Assembly: GCF_029360645.1 (NCBI RefSeq)
Contig: NZ_JARDUA010000003.1
Span: 372,001-436,000 of the forward strand
Direction: 5' to 3'
DNA: 64,000 nt
Source: Pontibacter litorisediminis
Lineage (GTDB): Bacteria > Bacteroidota > Bacteroidia > Cytophagales > Hymenobacteraceae
In this document: positions 1 through 8,299 of the stretch, piece after piece
Layout of the letters: each line of letters starts with the position of its first letter
Numbering within the stretch: position 1 is the first letter of the stretch
Made by a program: the position numbers and the translations under genes
Notes under the pieces: model-generated
The model's database searches: none
Seen by the model: the letters and a program-made list of their open reading frames with translations, nothing else
What the model was told of the DNA's origin: nothing

Positions 1-1077
1 TACACGGTCTATCATCAGTTCCGACTCCGCCTGCTGCATCTTGATAGAGAGGTTCTTGTAGTTCCCCTTCTTCTCCTGTACAATCACCTTGAAGCAGTTT
101 GGAAACGCTTTTTTGAATGCCTTGGCATCTTCGTACTGGTAGTGGGGGTTATACCGGCAGTAGAAGATATGGGCGAAGCAGGCCTCCTTGAAGGGCTTAC
201 GAATCTTTTCCCGGTGCACCGGGCAAGCCGGGACCCCCATCAAGTCCATCATATGCTCGTAGAACTGGCCGGTCTCGCATAACTGGATGTACTTGGCCAC
301 ATCCTCGGGCATGGTCCCCGGATAGTGGTGTTTGAGCACAAGGGAGAGCAAGAGCGGTTGGGAGTTACGGATGTCTAGGTTCACTAAGGCCTCACCGGAT
401 GCAACGCGCAAGAACGGCCTCAGGCGCTTTGGAAAGCTCGTGAGGTTATTGTGCACCCGGTTAACCACCATGTCCCTGACCATGAAGAACTCCCCGTTCT
501 TGATTTTAAGAATGGCGAGGGTGTCGATGTTGTGCTGCTCCACCGTATACTCCGAGTCCGTAGCCAGCATCTCATCTATCATTGCAAGAGCGCCCTCGTG
601 GTCTATCTGCAAGTCAAGTAAGTTGAAGTGGAGGAACTGCAGGTGAGGTGTGGCCACGATGGTCTTTTTCATAGCCTCGTGCTTCTTCCGGGTAAGCTTG
701 GCCTCGAAGGCGGCATCGACCACCATCATCTGCCTTGCAACGTCCTGCCGGTAAGGCTGGGTGAGCCGGTACCAGTAGCACTTGGGGTCATAGATACCCA
801 TATCTCCTCCGTTGCTGTATATCCCGTCTCGCTCCACGATGTTATTATCCAGCAGGAACCGTATGATATGGGTATACTGCTGTGGCGTCACCACTTCCCG
901 CATAGCCTCTGATGATATACTGACATAGCCTTGACGGTTGTCGTTCATCTTGTTGAGAATCCGCTCCTCGAACAGCTTATGGATAAAGTAGTGGTACTTG
1001 TCAATGTGCTTGTGCCTCTTCTCGGGCAGCATGCTCTTCAAATCTAGGTTAGTGGGTACAAATAAGTATTTCGTCAT
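1..1077 (-). CDS. Divergent family-A DNA polymerase-like protein (5' part, cut by window edge)
   Basis: An uninterrupted frame of 359 codons starts at an ATG (1077-1075) after an A-rich leader and runs off the left edge, so the C-terminus is not seen. Residues 233-243 read NLDIRNSQPLL, which resembles motif A of family-A polymerases (D-x-S-Q-x-E-x-R). Residues 289-306 (R289, R293-K294, K297, then FAHIFY) resemble the O-helix motif B (R-x3-K-x6-F-x3-Y). About 220 residues before motif A include a possible winged-helix part. Motif C would lie beyond the edge. No standard PolA 5' nuclease or proofreading domain is visible. The polymerase link is an inference from motif spacing; the reading frame itself is certain. 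Proteins of this look are often carried by mobile elements. Confidence 0.6.
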   Translation of the reverse strand, partial: MTKYLFVPTNLDLKSMLPEKRHKHIDKYHYFIHKLFEERILNKMNDNRQGYVSISSEAMREVVTPQQYTHIIRFLLDNNIVERDGIYSNGGDMGIYDPKCYWYRLTQPYRQDVARQMMVVDAAFEAKLTRKKHEAMKKTIVATPHLQFLHFNLLDLQIDHEGALAMIDEMLATDSEYTVEQHNIDTLAILKIKNGEFFMVRDMVVNRVHNNLTSFPKRLRPFLRVASGEALVNLDIRNSQPLLLSLVLKHHYPGTMPEDVAKYIQLCETGQFYEHMMDLMGVPACPVHREKIRKPFKEACFAHIFYCRYNPHYQYEDAKAFKKAFPNCFKVIVQEKKGNYKNLSIKMQQAESELMIDRV

Positions 1078-1428
1078 TCTCGTTATGTTTCCATTTATGG
1101 AATCGAGAATCGAAAAAGTTTTAAGCTTGAGTTAAATATTTTTAAAACCCTTACCACATAAGAGAGAAATACTTGGTTTTGATGGGTTATAGGTTGATGA
1201 TGAAGTGAAAGGAGAACCTCCCCCCCCCCCTCGCAGAGGGGAGGGGCTAATAGGGAGTGTACAATACATCAATAGAGAGTTGGAGGGGCTTGATAGGCCT
1301 AGATATCGACTGTGTTGGGCCACTCCTGTCATGAGTGAGTTTTTCAGTGTGCTAGGTAGATGGTCGTGGTATGACTGCTCGAGAATTTGTTAGAGGTGAA
1401 TAGACCGGGTGTCAATGTTGTCGTCAGC
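1078..1428. other. Intergenic region with an 11-C homopolymer
   Basis: No convincing gene. A run of eleven C at 1220-1230 is followed by a G-rich complement (AGAGGGGAGGGG), so the tract can fold back on itself. The short frames crossing it have no coding character. Confidence 0.5.
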
Positions 1429-1812
1429 TTAACCTTCAAAGTCGCTGAATCTAGTTGCGATGTAACCATGTTGTGCTGGAGTAGACTCTGCCTTGGTTGA
1501 CGCCTGCACCTCTATCTCCAGACTGGAGAGCTGGTAGACTGGCACCTGCTGTACCGGGACCTCTAGCGCAGGAAGCTCCTCGACCATACACGCGGAGAAG
1601 GAGGTGCGCTGCTGCTCGGAGTTAATGGTGCGCTCCAGCATGTTGAGCACGGCATCGCGGATGTCGGAGGCTGGGAAGACGTAGTTGTAGTACTCCTCTC
1701 TCCTCGTCACCACGCGGATGGTGATGGTGCAGTTATGGTTTTTGTAGTTGGTAGAGTAGGTACAGCTTCCAAACTGGAAAAGAGAATCTAGAGCGTCAAT
1801 TTGTGCTTCCAT
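1429..1812 (-). CDS. Hypothetical protein, 127 aa
   Basis: The ATG at 1812 is chosen because it follows an A-rich leader (AAGAAAAAAAACCTCGCC). The frame is open further upstream to a GTG at 1893, but that extension looks non-coding. The product begins MEAQIDALDSLF and has a basic central part with an RVVTRREEYYNYVF stretch and an acidic, Val/Gln-rich C-terminal third. It has no signal peptide or membrane segment, and I do not recognise the family. It lies just outside the 46-bp repeat of the island, oriented like the polymerase-like gene to its left, and may belong to the same older element. Confidence 0.5.
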   Translation of the reverse strand: MEAQIDALDSLFQFGSCTYSTNYKNHNCTITIRVVTRREEYYNYVFPASDIRDAVLNMLERTINSEQQRTSFSACMVEELPALEVPVQQVPVYQLSSLEIEVQASTKAESTPAQHGYIATRFSDFEG

Positions 1813-1990
1813 GGCGAGGTTTTTTTTCTTATATATCGTAGACGCCTTGCTATGTTTTGAGTCACCGCACAGGGAGTGAGTACGCTGCGACACTAAACTC
1901 GGGTAGAGAGTATGAGCTGAATCCTGTGGGGTAATATGCGGGAGGCTTCGCAGACGATGAAAAGGAGGTGAGGCGTGTATGTGGGAATAT

Positions 1991-2009
1991 TCTTTACAAA
2001 ATGTAAAGA
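1991..2009. promoter_or_regulatory. 19-bp palindrome TCTTTACA-AAA-TGTAAAGA
   Basis: A perfect 8-bp inverted repeat with a 3-nt centre lies in the gap before the island boundary. It is AT-rich, has no T-run and so does not look like a terminator; a dimeric regulator site is possible. Function unknown. Confidence 0.35.
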
Positions 2010-2079
2010 TTGTAAAATGGGACTCTAGTTTGAGGCTGTGAACAGGCGGTTATGGTGCATCGGAACGGTGCATGGGCAT

Positions 2080-2112
2080 AAAAAAACCGCTAAGTTTCTG
2101 ATTCTTAGCGGC
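2080..2112 (-). terminator. Rho-independent terminator downstream of the displaced tRNA fragment
   Basis: Read on the minus strand, CCGCTAAG (2111-2104) pairs with CTTAGCGG (2094-2087) and is followed by a run of seven T. It stands 16 bp beyond the left 46-bp tRNA repeat. This is the position expected for the original terminator of the tRNA-Arg gene before the element inserted. Confidence 0.75.
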
Positions 2113-2126
2113 TTTCCTTGTAAATT

Positions 2127-2172
2127 GGTGGTCACGAAGGGAGTCGAACCCCTAACCTTCTGATTCGTAGTC
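2127..2172. repeat. attL-type direct repeat (46 bp, 3' part of tRNA-Arg)
   Basis: The sequence is identical over 46 bp to 26023-26068, which is the 3' half of the intact tRNA-Arg gene. The copy here stops in the anticodon stem and is followed by unrelated sequence, so it is a displaced tRNA fragment and not a gene. Together with the adjacent recombinase gene this marks one end of the integrated element. Confidence 0.9.
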
Positions 2173-2287
2173 CTAATATTGCTTCTACACCTGATAATAT
2201 CTGTTTTCCTATACTTGCCTGAGTGAGCAAAATAAGCTGTTTTTCCTGTCACCTAGTGATATCCGGTAGGATGTGTTTTCCGGATCC

Positions 2288-2308
2288 GTATGCAAATCGT
2301 ATGCAAAT
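2288..2308. promoter_or_regulatory. Putative arm-type recombinase site (left)
   Basis: Two directly repeated TATGCAAAT units separated by CG. The identical 21-bp sequence occurs in the same orientation at 25957-25977, inside the other end of the element. It lies between the left tRNA repeat and the integrase gene. Tyrosine recombinases of integrative elements bind such repeated arm sites next to the core site; assignment to this enzyme is an inference. Confidence 0.6.
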
Positions 2309-2355
2309 GGCTTTTGGCTGACCTCCTGGGACGCATCGTTGAGGCAGGCCAGCCG

Positions 2356-3648
2356 CTATGGATTCACCTCGGCCTGCGCTGCCTCCTCCCCAACACTGAA
2401 GTCCATCAGCTTGTCGGCTATCTCCCGCTTCACGCTCTCCTCAAAGCCGCTCCAGTAGTGCATCGTGGTTTTGATGTCGCTGTGCCCCAGGCTCTCCTGG
2501 ATCATCTCCAGGCTCGCGCCGTTCCGCACCGCGTTGGTAGCGTAGGAGTGCCTAGCCCAGTAGGTGGAGATGTCACCGGTCACGCCAGCCGCCTTCGCCA
2601 GCGCTTTGATGTGCTGGTTTATGAAGCGGGTGAAGTTCTTGACGCACCTGTCCTGCTGCTTTGCATCCATTCCCTTGGATAGTATAGGAAACACGTAGTT
2701 GTCCCGGCTCCTAGTCTTGTTTCCGTACTTCTCTATCACAGATAGCGGGAAAGAGGATAGCGTTACGAGGATGGGCTTCTGATTGGCCTTGGAGGTATCC
2801 ACCGTCTTGGCCCGCGTGAACACCAGCCTGTCCTCCTGCAGGTCGCCGTACCTCAGGTTCGCAATGTCCTTTATGTTCATCCCGTTGCAGGCGTAGCTAA
2901 AGAACCAGAAGTCCCGCGCCTTCGCCTGCTCGGGCACAAGGGGCTCAAACGAGAAGAGCTTTCCCAACTGCTCCCTGCCCAGCGCCTTCTTCAGGTTGCG
3001 CCCCGCCGGGATCTGGTACTTCCTCTTGCCAAACGGGTACGTTTCCTTCGTCAGGTCCCCCTCCTCGATCGCCAGGTTAAAGATACACCGCAGCGGCCGC
3101 AAATAGATCCCCACGGTCGTTCTGCTCTTTCCCTTCGAGAGCATCCACCGCTCATACCGGTTCAGAAAGTCCACAGTGATGCTGTCAAAGAACAGGCTCT
3201 TGGTTTCCTTTCTCCCGTGGCTGTTGACAAAAGATAGCAGGCTTTTCAGGCTCAGGTCGTAGTTGGAGGCGGTGGTGACCTTTCCCGCAGCCTCCAGCTT
3301 GCCGATGTAGCTCCGGTAGTGGTAGGCCGCGTCGCTGGCGGCGTACTTCTCCCTGAAAAGCTCCCGCTCGAACCTCTCGAAGGTGAAGACCCTCATACCG
3401 TCCAGGATCTCATAGGCATGCTTCTCCTTGGCGGTCAGCTTCAGCTTCAGGTCTTTAAAGTCGCCCCTTGGCTTCGGCGCCAGGTAAGAGCGCTCATAAT
3501 CCTCTATGGTCAGGTCCATACCCAGCGGATAGAGTTTCTGCCTGCGCTGCTCGCCACTGCTCAGGTATACCCGAAGCTTGATGGGGTACAGACCGTTGCT
3601 CTTTGCTCTCCTTGTGTCCTGGTAGATGTTTATGATGGGCTTCAACAT
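2356..3648 (-). CDS. int: Tyrosine recombinase / integrase of the element (phage integrase, SAM-like N-terminus)
   Basis: 430 aa. The N-terminal ~100 residues form an arm-binding part (KPIINIYQDTRRAKSNGLYPIKLRVY), residues ~110-205 a SAM-like core-binding domain, and residues ~215-415 the catalytic domain. Catalytic box II reads TYWARHSYAT, and the C-terminal box LGHSDIKTTMHYW contains the Tyr nucleophile. At box I, where most family members have Arg, the sequence is YACNGMNIKDI with Asn. Bacteroidota integrases such as CTnDOT's also lack this Arg. The gene ends about 180 bp from the left tRNA repeat and points toward it. It lies 8 bp downstream of the excisionase-like gene and is probably co-transcribed with it. 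It should catalyse integration and excision at tRNA-Arg. Confidence 0.93.
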   Translation of the reverse strand: MLKPIINIYQDTRRAKSNGLYPIKLRVYLSSGEQRRQKLYPLGMDLTIEDYERSYLAPKPRGDFKDLKLKLTAKEKHAYEILDGMRVFTFERFERELFREKYAASDAAYHYRSYIGKLEAAGKVTTASNYDLSLKSLLSFVNSHGRKETKSLFFDSITVDFLNRYERWMLSKGKSRTTVGIYLRPLRCIFNLAIEEGDLTKETYPFGKRKYQIPAGRNLKKALGREQLGKLFSFEPLVPEQAKARDFWFFSYACNGMNIKDIANLRYGDLQEDRLVFTRAKTVDTSKANQKPILVTLSSFPLSVIEKYGNKTRSRDNYVFPILSKGMDAKQQDRCVKNFTRFINQHIKALAKAAGVTGDISTYWARHSYATNAVRNGASLEMIQESLGHSDIKTTMHYWSGFEESVKREIADKLMDFSVGEEAAQAEVNP

Positions 3649-3656
3649 GACGTTTG

Positions 3657-3974
3657 CTATTTTGAGTATATACTGTCTTTAACCTCGTCCTGGGTCTTCT
3701 TTCTTCCCGCCTCTACCCACTTGGTCAGCTCACCGCGGTCGAAGTACAGCTTGCTGCCCTTCTTTCGGCACGGCACCTCCCGGTTGCTCACCCGCTTGTA
3801 GAGGGTGGACATCGATATGTCAAGATACGCAGCAGCCTCCTGGGCTGACATCGGTTTCTCCGACGACGCCTGCGACGCGACACAGGTGACGTTATGGATA
3901 GCTCTGAAGATTTCCTCAAGTATACCTTCCATTCTTTGCTGGCTTGAGTACAGGGTTTCAAAAGGGTTTTCCAT
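3657..3974 (-). CDS. Excisionase-like helix-turn-helix protein (HTH_17)
   Basis: 105 aa. The N-terminal ~40 residues are a helical stretch, followed by a MerR/excisionase-type DNA-binding domain (MSAQEAAAYLDISMSTLYKRV, then REVPCRKKGSKLYFDRGEL) and a charged C-terminal helix. This is the usual form of small DNA-binding proteins beside Bacteroidota integrases, where they act as recombination directionality factors or regulators. It sits 8 bp upstream of int on the same strand. The excisionase role is inferred from context; DNA binding is well supported. Confidence 0.8.
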   Translation of the reverse strand: MENPFETLYSSQQRMEGILEEIFRAIHNVTCVASQASSEKPMSAQEAAAYLDISMSTLYKRVSNREVPCRKKGSKLYFDRGELTKWVEAGRKKTQDEVKDSIYSK

Positions 3975-4015
3975 TTTACTGGTTAATATTGAGTTAGTAT
4001 TGATTTAGATACGGC

Positions 4016-4429
4016 TTAGAATCTCATTCTATTGATGAGTTCAACATCTCCGAGCAGTAGTTCTTCAGATTTTATCCAGGCTTTTACTAATTCTCCACCT
4101 AGTTCAACAGTTTCTATCATAGAACAAATGACCCAGATTGTGCCATATCTTCCTTTAGATGAGGTCACCAGTACTTGATGATATTGGTACTGAACATCTG
4201 AATCTCCTCGCATACCAAGATAGTTTAACCTGTATGTGCTTATTGATTTAATACGGCTTGTCCCTCGTCTATACGATGTTATATAAGGCAGTCTAAACGA
4301 AAACGCCAAAGTTAGAATCTCAAAATATCCAATACTCTCCTGTATGGCCTTGTACTTTTCTACGTCGTTTATGCCATGGAATTCTAATGTTGCTACCATC
4401 ATGTGTTCCCAATCAGTGTAAAACTTCAT
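4016..4429 (-). CDS. Hypothetical protein, 137 aa
   Basis: The ATG at 4429 follows the A-rich leader AAAGCAAAAA. The product (MKFYTDWEHMM...) has no signal peptide or clear membrane segment, and its C-terminal half is mixed hydrophobic and charged (YGTIWVICSMIETVELGG). I do not recognise the family. The gene is clearly more AT-rich than the neighbouring integrase and restriction genes, suggesting a separate origin. It could be a small accessory or defence gene of the element, but nothing in the sequence shows this. Confidence 0.55.
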   Translation of the reverse strand: MKFYTDWEHMMVATLEFHGINDVEKYKAIQESIGYFEILTLAFSFRLPYITSYRRGTSRIKSISTYRLNYLGMRGDSDVQYQYHQVLVTSSKGRYGTIWVICSMIETVELGGELVKAWIKSEELLLGDVELINRMRF

Positions 4430-5024
4430 TTTTTGCTTTTAAAGTTTAAAGTTTAGGCAACACTCAGCCCACCTTGTCGCTCCATGGCTGCGACAAGGCA
4501 AAAACCCCCGGTGACCCCACGGCTGCGGCGCCTAAAGTTGTCCCGGAAGAGATATGATTGCTGAGAAGAATGTCTATATGGTTATATAGACATATTGTTG
4601 TCTTGTAACCTATTATACTGATTTCAGAGGAAAATGTTACACCGCTCTTCGGGAATTTGCGAATGGAAATTAAGGCGTTGAATATTAGCGTTTTTGTAGA
4701 GAATCTGCTCTTTGGGCGCAGCAGTTATCAATAGGAAGCAAGCCAAGTGTAGGACTACGGGCCAATCTGGATAGGCAAAACCAACAAGGACACCAGACTT
4801 GTCGAAGCACAGCCAAGTCACTCCTCAGGCCTTCTGAACGACCAATTAGCCCTGCAGTCACCGGCTCTGACCGGCCGGTTGTTCACTTACATCATAGGAT
4901 ACCTGTAACCGGTGCGGGAGCGGTACAGAGCTAGAGGAAGCAGTGGTTGTACTTTGGCAGGGCCACAAGTACGGCTCGCACTGCCTTATGCCACAAGGGT
5001 GATAGTGGCTTGAATAGGTTAGGG
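4430..5024. other. 595-bp gene-free stretch with two perfect hairpins
   Basis: No reliable gene; the minus-strand frame at 4624-4821 has no coding character. CCTTGTCGC at 4472-4480 pairs with GCGACAAGG at 4490-4498 around a 9-nt loop, upstream of the 4016-4429 gene. TGTCTATAT at 4571-4579 pairs with ATATAGACA at 4584-4592 around a 4-nt loop. Neither is followed by a clear T-run. They may be operators or RNA structures. Confidence 0.45.
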
Positions 5025-5336
5025 TTAAGAGAAATGCACCTGCAGCCCACCTTGCTCCAAGGCAAGTAATATGCTGTCGGTTATGGACCTGTAGTTAGGG
5101 TGTGACGGTGCTGTAAGGTAACGCTCCAGGTCGCTGATGGTGGTGGCGCCGGTGTCGCCCTCGAAGAACCTGAGCCACAGCTCTCCCTCGCCCGCCTCCT
5201 CTACCTGGCGCAGCCCTTCTAGGAGCGCCTGCGTGTCGTGTGTTTGCCGGAAGTCCTCTAAAACGGCTCTTACCGCCTCTGCATGTGGTGTTTCTCTTTC
5301 CATGCCGTAAGATAGCTTTTTTCTAGTATTCTTCAT
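5025..5336 (-). CDS. Hypothetical small acidic protein, 103 aa
   Basis: The product is MKNTRKKLSYGMERETPHAE..., acidic and mostly helical (AVRAVLEDFRQTHDTQALLEGLRQVEEAGEGELWLRFF), without signal peptide or membrane segment. An internal Met at residue 12 could be the true start. It is divergent from the hsdM gene, with ~130 bp between them that must hold both promoters. Such small divergent genes beside R-M operons can be controllers, but no helix-turn-helix is evident. Family not recognised. Confidence 0.55.
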   Translation of the reverse strand: MKNTRKKLSYGMERETPHAEAVRAVLEDFRQTHDTQALLEGLRQVEEAGEGELWLRFFEGDTGATTISDLERYLTAPSHPNYRSITDSILLALEQGGLQVHFS

Positions 5337-5468
5337 CCGGAAAATAAAGGCTCCCCTCCATCTCCAAACCTAAGTTTAAACTTGCACCAAGTATACTATT
5401 TTTCCTATCTTGTTGTACCTTGTAATGAAATCATTTCATACCATACCGAGTACACTTTTAGCTTACCC

Positions 5469-7046
5469 ATGTCTGAAAACCACAAACGACAAATAGAACA
5501 ACAACTCTGGAATATCGCCAACACGCTGCGCGGCAAGATGGACGCTGACGAGTTCCGGGACTATATACTGGGCTTTATCTTCTACAAATACCTGTCGGAG
5601 AAGATGGAGCTGTACGCTAACAAGATACTGGCCGAGGACGGCATCAGCTATACCGACATCAGCGAAAGCACCGAAGAAGGGCAGGAGTACCTGGAGGCGA
5701 TAAAAGAGGAGGCGCTGGCCAGCCTGGGCTATTTCCTGAAACCGACGGAGCTGTTCAAGGAGCTGGCACGCAAAGGCAACTCCAACAGCAAAGAAGAGGG
5801 CGCGAGCAACTTTATACTCGACGAGCTGACGCAGGTGCTCAGGCACATCGAGCAGAGCACCATGGGCACCGAGAGCGAGGATGACTTCAACAAGCTCTTC
5901 GAGGACCTGGACCTGACCTCTACCAAGCTGGGCCGCACCGAGGCTGCTAAGAACGATTTGATCGCGAAGGTGCTGGGCCACCTGGACAAGATAGACTTCA
6001 AACTAGAGGACACTGAGGCCGACGTGCTGGGCGATGCCTACGAGTACCTGATCGGGCAGTTTGCGAGCGGTGCGGGCAAGAAAGCGGGAGAATTTTACAC
6101 ACCACAGGAGGTATCGAAAGTGCTGGCCAAGCTGGTGACCACCGGCAAGGACAAGCTCAAGTCGGTGTACGACCCTACCTGCGGCTCGGGCTCTTTGCTC
6201 TTGCGCGTAGCCAAGGAAGTAGACGAAGTATCTAACTTTTACGGGCAGGAGCTAAACCGCACCACCTATAACCTGGCCCGCATGAACATGATCCTGCACG
6301 ATGTGCACTTCCGGAAGTTCGACATACGGCAGGAGGACACGCTCGAGCACCCGCAGCACCTGGAGCACCGCTTTGAGGCGATTGTGGCCAACCCGCCTTT
6401 CTCGGCCAACTGGAGCGCCAGTCCGCTGCACCTCTCCGACGACCGCTTTAGCCAGTACGGCAAGCTGGCCCCAAGCTCGAAAGCCGACTTTGCCTTTGTG
6501 CAGCACATGATCCACCACCTGGCCGACAACGGCACGATGGCCGTGGTGCTGCCGCATGGCGTGCTGTTCCGTGGCGCGGCCGAGGGGCACATTCGCCAGT
6601 ACCTGATCGAGGACCGCAACTACCTGGACGCCGTGATCGGACTGCCGGCCAACATCTTCTACGGCACCTCTATCCCTACCTGTATCCTGGTGTTCAAGAA
6701 GTGCCGCGAGCAGAACGACAACATCCTGTTCATCGACGCCAGCCAGCACTACGAGAAGGCCAAAACGCAGTGCTACCTGCGCGACACCGATATTGAGAAG
6801 ATCATCACGACTTACCGCGATCGCCGCACCGAGGACAAGTATAGCCATGTGGCCAGCCTGGAGGAGGTGCGCGAGAACGACTACAATCTGAACATTCCGC
6901 GTTACGTGGACACCTTTGAGGAGGAAGAAGCGATAGACCTGAACGAAGTAGCCGCCGCACTCGCCCAGCTGGAAGACGACATGCAAAACACCGACACCAC
7001 CATCGCCGCGTTTTGCGACGAGTTGGGTATAGCCAAACCGTTTTAA
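5469..7046 (+). CDS. hsdM: Type I restriction-modification system DNA methyltransferase subunit
   Basis: 525 aa from the ATG at 5469 (MSENHKRQIEQQLWNIANTLRG); the frame is open upstream, but the usual HsdM N-terminus begins here. The N-terminal HsdM helical domain (about 1-130) is followed by an N6-adenine methyltransferase domain with the AdoMet motif DPTCGSGSLLL and the catalytic motif NPPF in ANPPFSANW. It methylates adenine in the recognition site in complex with HsdS and forms the translocating nuclease with HsdR. The stop is 2 bp before the hsdS start, so the two are tightly coupled. Length is normal for the family. Confidence 0.95.
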   Translation: MSENHKRQIEQQLWNIANTLRGKMDADEFRDYILGFIFYKYLSEKMELYANKILAEDGISYTDISESTEEGQEYLEAIKEEALASLGYFLKPTELFKELARKGNSNSKEEGASNFILDELTQVLRHIEQSTMGTESEDDFNKLFEDLDLTSTKLGRTEAAKNDLIAKVLGHLDKIDFKLEDTEADVLGDAYEYLIGQFASGAGKKAGEFYTPQEVSKVLAKLVTTGKDKLKSVYDPTCGSGSLLLRVAKEVDEVSNFYGQELNRTTYNLARMNMILHDVHFRKFDIRQEDTLEHPQHLEHRFEAIVANPPFSANWSASPLHLSDDRFSQYGKLAPSSKADFAFVQHMIHHLADNGTMAVVLPHGVLFRGAAEGHIRQYLIEDRNYLDAVIGLPANIFYGTSIPTCILVFKKCREQNDNILFIDASQHYEKAKTQCYLRDTDIEKIITTYRDRRTEDKYSHVASLEEVRENDYNLNIPRYVDTFEEEEAIDLNEVAAALAQLEDDMQNTDTTIAAFCDELGIAKPF

Positions 7047-7048
7047 CT

Positions 7049-8293
7049 ATGGAAGCAACAGCAGAAATAACAGCAGCCGTGAAGAACGTGCCTGCGCTTC
7101 GCTTTCCGGAGTTTAAGGGGGAGTGGGAGAAAGTACCATTAAAAGATAGGATGGATATTTTTCGTGGCGCAAGTCCAAGACCTAAAGGAGACCCACGATA
7201 CTATGGAGGTAGTGTTCCGAGGCTTATGATTCAGGACGTTACCCGTGATGGTAAATATGCTTATCCTTGTATAGATTACTTAACAGAAGAGGGAGCTAAA
7301 CTAAGTCGTTACTTAAAAGCTGGCAGTGTTGTTTTAAGTTGTTCAGGAACGGTAGTAGCTATTCCCGGAATCTTAGGTATAGACGCTTGTATACATGACG
7401 GATTCTTAGGGTTTAGAAATTTTAAAGAGACCTTTGATGAATACCTCTACTACCTTTTTGTGAAGTTGCATGAAAAACTTCAAGGAGAAGCTACCACTGG
7501 AGGTGTATTTAACAACTTAACTACAGATATTGCAAGGAACCTTATAATGGGATTTCCTTCCCTTGCTGAGCAGCAAAAAATAGTACTATACTTGTCTACA
7601 GTCGACGACAAGATTCAGCAGTTGAGCAAGAAGAAAGAGCTGTTGGAGAAGTATAAAAAAGGGGTGATGCAGCAGCTCTTCTCCCAGCAGATCCGCTTCA
7701 AGGACGACAACGGCAACGACTTTCCGGAGTGGGAGGAGAAGGAGCTAAGCCAGGTTGCCAAGAGAGTAACACTCAAGAACAAGAAGAACGACATTAACTT
7801 TGTGCTTACCAACTCGGCCACACAAGGAATAGTTAGCCAGCAGGACTACTTTGAAAAAGACATTGCCAACCAGGAGAACCTGGAAGGCTACTACGTGGTG
7901 GACGTAGACGACTTTGTTTACAACCCGAGGATATCAACAGCCGCACCTGTAGGACCGATCAAGAGGAACAAGCTGGCTAAAGGTGTCATGTCGCCTCTCT
8001 ATACAGTATTCCGGTTCGAGAAGCAGAACCTGGAGTTTCTGGAGTTCTTCTTTGAGACAACGGTTTGGCACAGGTATATGAAGAGCGTCGCCAACTACGG
8101 TGCACGTCACGACAGGATGAGCATCACCAATGATGATCTTCTAGGGCTACCTATACCTATACCATGTAGAGCAGAACAGCAGAAGATAACCGCATTCTTA
8201 TCTGCAGTTGAAAACAAGTTATACTTTACCACCACCCAACTGGATCAGGCTCAGCTATTTAAAAAAGGCTTGCTTCAGAAAATGTTTGTGTAA
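7049..8293 (+). CDS. hsdS: Type I restriction-modification system specificity subunit
   Basis: 414 aa from the ATG at 7049, 2 bp after hsdM. It has the two-fold layout of HsdS: target-recognition domain 1 begins after LRFPEFKGEWEKVPL and domain 2 after NGNDFPEWEEKEL. Each ends in a conserved helix (AEQQKIVLYLSTVDDKI and AEQQKITAFLSAVENKL) followed by a KKGVMQQLF / FKKGLLQKMF block. Domain 1 (about 7130-7600) is much more AT-rich than the rest of the gene, as expected if recognition domains are swapped between strains. It determines the DNA site used by both methylase and nuclease. Confidence 0.93.
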   Translation: MEATAEITAAVKNVPALRFPEFKGEWEKVPLKDRMDIFRGASPRPKGDPRYYGGSVPRLMIQDVTRDGKYAYPCIDYLTEEGAKLSRYLKAGSVVLSCSGTVVAIPGILGIDACIHDGFLGFRNFKETFDEYLYYLFVKLHEKLQGEATTGGVFNNLTTDIARNLIMGFPSLAEQQKIVLYLSTVDDKIQQLSKKKELLEKYKKGVMQQLFSQQIRFKDDNGNDFPEWEEKELSQVAKRVTLKNKKNDINFVLTNSATQGIVSQQDYFEKDIANQENLEGYYVVDVDDFVYNPRISTAAPVGPIKRNKLAKGVMSPLYTVFRFEKQNLEFLEFFFETTVWHRYMKSVANYGARHDRMSITNDDLLGLPIPIPCRAEQQKITAFLSAVENKLYFTTTQLDQAQLFKKGLLQKMFV

Positions 8294-8299
8294 AACAAA

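Noticed and set aside
332-912. Two plus-strand frames in the left flank
   Set aside because: They are shadows of the continuous minus-strand polymerase-like frame at 1-1077.
2127-2172. A second tRNA-Arg gene
   Set aside because: Only the 3' 46 bp are present; the 5' half, D arm and most of the anticodon arm are missing, so it is a displaced fragment created by integration.
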